A stretch of 16,912 nucleotides of DNA from an uncultured bacterium. Its GTDB lineage: Bacteria; Pseudomonadota; Alphaproteobacteria; Rhodospirillales; Rhodospirillaceae. The number at the start of each line of letters is the position of its first letter. Position 1 is the stretch's first letter. The position numbers and the translations under genes are program-made. The notes beneath the pieces are model-generated. The model was not told the origin of the DNA. It saw nothing but the letters and a program-made list of their open reading frames with translations, and did not search any database. Below, piece after piece: positions 14,227 to 16,912 of the stretch. The stretch is from NCBI GenBank assembly GCA_903896775.1, contig CAITZE010000492.1, forward strand, positions 1 through 16,912, given 5' to 3'.

Positions 14227-16074
14227 TTAATCGGCTGCCGCGGGTGGCGATATCGCGGGTGGATTCTCGCGGCTCATCATCAGGTGGGCTGGAAAGCGGA
14301 TCGTGGCCGTCGTCCCAGAGCCGACCGTGCTGTTGACGATAAGCTCCCCGCCCAGCAAATCCATATAGCGCTTGCAGATCGAGAGGCCGAGGCCGGTGCC
14401 TTGTCCGGTGTGGGAAACCGTGGGGTTGGCCTGAAGGAAAGGCTCGCCCAGCCGCTTTAAAAGCGCAGGTTCGATGCCAGGCCCATGATCGCTAATCGAG
14501 ACGCCGAGAAATTCTTCGGTGTAGCGCGCGGTGACAACGATCTCGTTGCGGGGCGGCGAGAATTTGATGGCATTGGATAAGAGGTTGATCACAACCTGAC
14601 GGCTGAAGCGCTGATCGCCGTAAACCAGCGGCAGATTTGGCTGAGCTGCCAAGCGTATGCTCACGTCGCGCTGGGACGCCAATCCTTCAACGAAGGAGAT
14701 CGCGCCGGCAATGATCTCAGCCATGTCGATATCTTCGCGATGGAGAGGCTGCGCGCCGGATTCAATCTTCGCCATATCCAGAATGTCGTTGACGATATTG
14801 AGAAGATGTTCGCCAGAGCGGTGAATGTGGTCGGCATAGGAGGTGTAGGCCGGCGAGATACTCTCGCCCAGCACCTTGTTCTTGATGATCTCGGAAAAAC
14901 CCATGATCGCGTTCAGCGGTGTGCGGAACTCAGGACTCATATGCGCGAGAAAGCTGCTTTTTGCATCGTTGGCTTCTTCAGCCGACGCCTTGGCTTGGCG
15001 CAAGGCGCGCTCATTTTCTTCCGTACGCTCGATCTGGCGCAGGATGATAAAAGCAAAAGCCACCATCGCGAGGACGATACCGGTTACTGTCAGGGCTACG
15101 ACATTTCGGGCCTCGCGCCACGAGGCTAGAAAATCCTCGGCATCCAGGACAACCGACACCTGCAGCGGCACATTGATGACATTGACGCGCGCAATAACCT
15201 GTTCCGCGAGACCGTTGCCGACTGTTATGACCGTCTCTCGCTGGAGAGTCGTGGCAACTTGGGGCGTATCGCCATGGGATTTATCAATGGCGCCGATAGG
15301 GGTTTTTTCATTCGCGGTCCCGGCGATCAGACGCCCGTCCGACGTCCATAAGCCGATGCTGCCATGGGCGCCGACATCAAACTCGGCAAAGTATTTTGCA
15401 AAGAATTCCTGGCGTATCAGGGCGTAGACAAAACCTTGTACACCGCCGTTACTGTCCATCACCCGTAAGCCGATTGGATATATCCACGTATTGGGCGTGG
15501 CTTGCGGGCGAAGGTCTTTATAAATCTCGCCCGCTAAATTATCGCCGCCGACATCGATCGCGTTCTCAAAAGAAATGCCCGACAGATAGACTTTGGATAC
15601 ATCCACAGGAAACGTGCGCGCGCCGGCGACGCCTTTGTAATCGCGATCCAGCAGGAAATACGTCATGACCGCCGGAGCGTTCGGCAGTTTCGCCGCCATC
15701 AAGTCGTGCAGATAAACTTCATTGATGGCCTCGCCATTCTTGAGCTCGCCCTGTTCTACGGCGTGGCGATAGACATCGCCGATCCCATCCAGCACGCGAT
15801 AGGTCTCGCCGAAGGTTTGCATCGCATGCGACTGAATTGTCCGTGCGGTGCCGAGCGCAGATCGGGTCGTTGCATCCATAACCGCGTGATATTGCTGTGT
15901 GATGTTGTAAACACCGGCGGCAATCACAAGCAGGGCGAAGCTCGAGACCAACAGGATGGTCGCGATCCGCAAACGGCGCAGTGATGAGATCCCCGATTTT
16001 TTTGGTGCCGGCTTCTGAGGACTCGATCTCTGAAATCCGGACGTCTCAAGAGATAAGCCGCTGAGGGGTTTCAT
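14227..16074 (-). CDS. Membrane sensor histidine kinase with Pro in place of the phospho-accepting His
   Basis: This sensor kinase of 615 residues has two membrane helices (about 37-57 and 326-346) enclosing a periplasmic sensor of about 265 residues of Cache-like appearance, then a short coiled-coil, a HisKA-type dimerisation domain and a HATPase domain. The H-box reads FLAHMSPEFRTPLNAI: where the family has MSHE, Pro381 (CCT, 14932-14934) stands instead of His. The ATP site is intact: NLLSNAIKFSPP (N box), DHGPGIEP (G1) and GQGTGLGLSICKRYMDLLGG (G2). The dimerisation part resembles PleC/DivJ, whose pseudokinase cousin DivL has Tyr at this place. It may act as a phosphatase or scaffold, or be a loss mutant; one base (CAT to CCT) separates the two. 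ATG 16074 lacks a strong ribosome site. It follows the response regulator gene on the same strand, 115 bp apart. Confidence 0.9.
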   Translation of the reverse strand: MKPLSGLSLETSGFQRSSPQKPAPKKSGISSLRRLRIATILLVSSFALLVIAAGVYNITQQYHAVMDATTRSALGTARTIQSHAMQTFGETYRVLDGIGDVYRHAVEQGELKNGEAINEVYLHDLMAAKLPNAPAVMTYFLLDRDYKGVAGARTFPVDVSKVYLSGISFENAIDVGGDNLAGEIYKDLRPQATPNTWIYPIGLRVMDSNGGVQGFVYALIRQEFFAKYFAEFDVGAHGSIGLWTSDGRLIAGTANEKTPIGAIDKSHGDTPQVATTLQRETVITVGNGLAEQVIARVNVINVPLQVSVVLDAEDFLASWREARNVVALTVTGIVLAMVAFAFIILRQIERTEENERALRQAKASAEEANDAKSSFLAHMSPEFRTPLNAIMGFSEIIKNKVLGESISPAYTSYADHIHRSGEHLLNIVNDILDMAKIESGAQPLHREDIDMAEIIAGAISFVEGLASQRDVSIRLAAQPNLPLVYGDQRFSRQVVINLLSNAIKFSPPRNEIVVTARYTEEFLGVSISDHGPGIEPALLKRLGEPFLQANPTVSHTGQGTGLGLSICKRYMDLLGGELIVNSTVGSGTTATIRFPAHLMMSRENPPAISPPAAAD

Positions 16075-16189
16075 GGTGTGATCGACCGTGTGGGGATCAT
16101 CATGTTCGGCCTCGCCGCCGGCTCTGTTCGATCTAAAATTCCGCTATAAAATATTACGCCGTATCTGAACTTCTTTAAGTCGCCCGATT

Positions 16190-16912
16190 TTAAGCTGCAG
16201 GCGCCGGTGCGTATTTCGAGATCGCCATCTTGAGCGCCTTGAACAATGCCTGACCGCCGCCGTCGCCTTCGATCTTCTCACGCAAGACCGCGCGCATGGT
16301 ATCGATATGGGCTTTGACGATTTCCAAATTTGAGTCGTCTTGGCGGCAAGGCGGTTTGGTAACTTCGTACAGCGACTTGCCGAACACAGTGATCAAGGGG
16401 TAGCCGAAGGTGCCGCCCTGGCCGCGCAATTCGTGCGCGATCAGGTTGATCTCTTCGAACTGTGCTGTGCGGTCGCCGCTGACTTGCTTGGCCTCGGTAA
16501 CCTGACGCGACAGCCGGTCGAGGTAGCCTTTGGCCCAATCCAGGAACCCATCGGCTTCGCGCTTCAGCGCCTGTTCGGCGTTGAACAGAATGTCGTCGGG
16601 CAGCACAAAGGGCTGCCGCATGGCGTTGGAGCCCATTTTCTGCTTGAGATAGTTGGGCAGCTTGAACAGCCAAACATCGCTCGGGGCAGCCGGCTTCTCC
16701 ACCTTGTCCTTGGAGTAGACAATGGTGGCGTGGGATTCATCGGGCTTGCGCCGTTCCTGACCCTTGGGCGGCCCGGCTTTACTCGAACGCCGGCGGCAGG
16801 GACCGAAATAAGTCTGCGTGGTCACGAACTGGCGCGGTGCGTCGATGATCCGCTGCAAAACCTTGTAGATGTTCTCGACCGAAAACGGCTTGGCCATGAA
16901 GTCGTTGACGCC
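16190..16912 (-). CDS. Response regulator with Hpt-like C-terminal domain, 5' end beyond the window
   Basis: The gene runs off the right edge; 240 codons are visible. The first residues (GVNDFMAKPFSVENIYKVL) are the end of a receiver domain, with the conserved Lys-Pro of strand 5. Then comes a linker with TYFGPCRRRSS and GQERRKPDE, known to me from alphaproteobacterial regulators. The C-terminal part has an Hpt-type motif, IAHELRGQGGTFGYPLI, whose His (codon 16433-16435) corresponds to the phosphotransfer His of HxLKG-type domains. No DNA-binding domain is visible. An ATG within the KP motif is not the real start. It lies upstream of the kinase on the same strand, so the pair may work together; a REC-Hpt protein could carry phosphate onward. 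The Asp of the receiver is outside the window. Confidence 0.85.
   Translation of the reverse strand, partial: GVNDFMAKPFSVENIYKVLQRIIDAPRQFVTTQTYFGPCRRRSSKAGPPKGQERRKPDESHATIVYSKDKVEKPAAPSDVWLFKLPNYLKQKMGSNAMRQPFVLPDDILFNAEQALKREADGFLDWAKGYLDRLSRQVTEAKQVSGDRTAQFEEINLIAHELRGQGGTFGYPLITVFGKSLYEVTKPPCRQDDSNLEIVKAHIDTMRAVLREKIEGDGGGQALFKALKMAISKYAPAPAA

Overview
The window looks like an alphaproteobacterial chromosome segment with fairly high GC. This is inferred from gene families: a Caulobacter-type sphingolipid cluster, a bufferin operon of the Caulobacter type, a PleC/DivJ-style histidine kinase, and a response regulator with the alphaproteobacterial linker and Hpt-like tail. There is no tRNA, rRNA, CRISPR array, transposase or integrase, and no sign of recent insertion.

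Layout. 1-358 holds no recognisable gene. 359-2077 (+) encodes a 572-residue protein of unknown function; its 3' end overlaps by 50 bp the convergent end of a minus-strand operon, bufA-bufB-bufC (4035 down to 2028). That operon makes a small four-cysteine bufferin (DUF2282), the DUF692/MNIO enzyme expected to modify its cysteines, and the DUF2063 partner. A 171-bp divergent region with a near-perfect direct repeat and an AT-rich palindrome separates it from the main block.

The core of the window, about 4.2-10.8 kb (+), is a nearly complete bacterial ceramide pathway: acyl-AMP/ACP ligase, ceramide reductase (extended SDR), dedicated acyl carrier protein, serine palmitoyltransferase, a histidine-box membrane hydroxylase/desaturase, and the GNAT-like bacterial ceramide synthase. 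A strong intrinsic terminator after spt splits the block into two likely transcription units, and an unknown 88-residue membrane protein is joined to the ceramide synthase with no gap. The ACP, charged by the ligase, would feed acyl groups to Spt; the synthase N-acylates the long-chain base, and the reductase and hydroxylase tailor the product. No head-group gene is present.

Downstream, 11118-12281 (-) is a DmeF-type Co/Ni exporter with a histidine-rich loop of about 90 residues. It is divergent from an apparently exported SAM-dependent methyltransferase (12409-13128, +). Then come a small cysteine- and proline-rich protein (-), a secreted proline-rich protein (+), a sensor histidine kinase (-) whose phospho-accepting histidine is replaced by proline, and at the right edge a truncated response regulator (-) with an Hpt-like C-terminal domain.

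The most notable points are the His-to-Pro kinase next to the REC-Hpt regulator, the extra hydroxylase and small membrane protein inside the ceramide cluster, the exported methyltransferase, and regulatory-looking repeats (including two DnaA-box-like sites) in front of the sphingolipid genes. All assignments were made by reading motifs; no database search was run.
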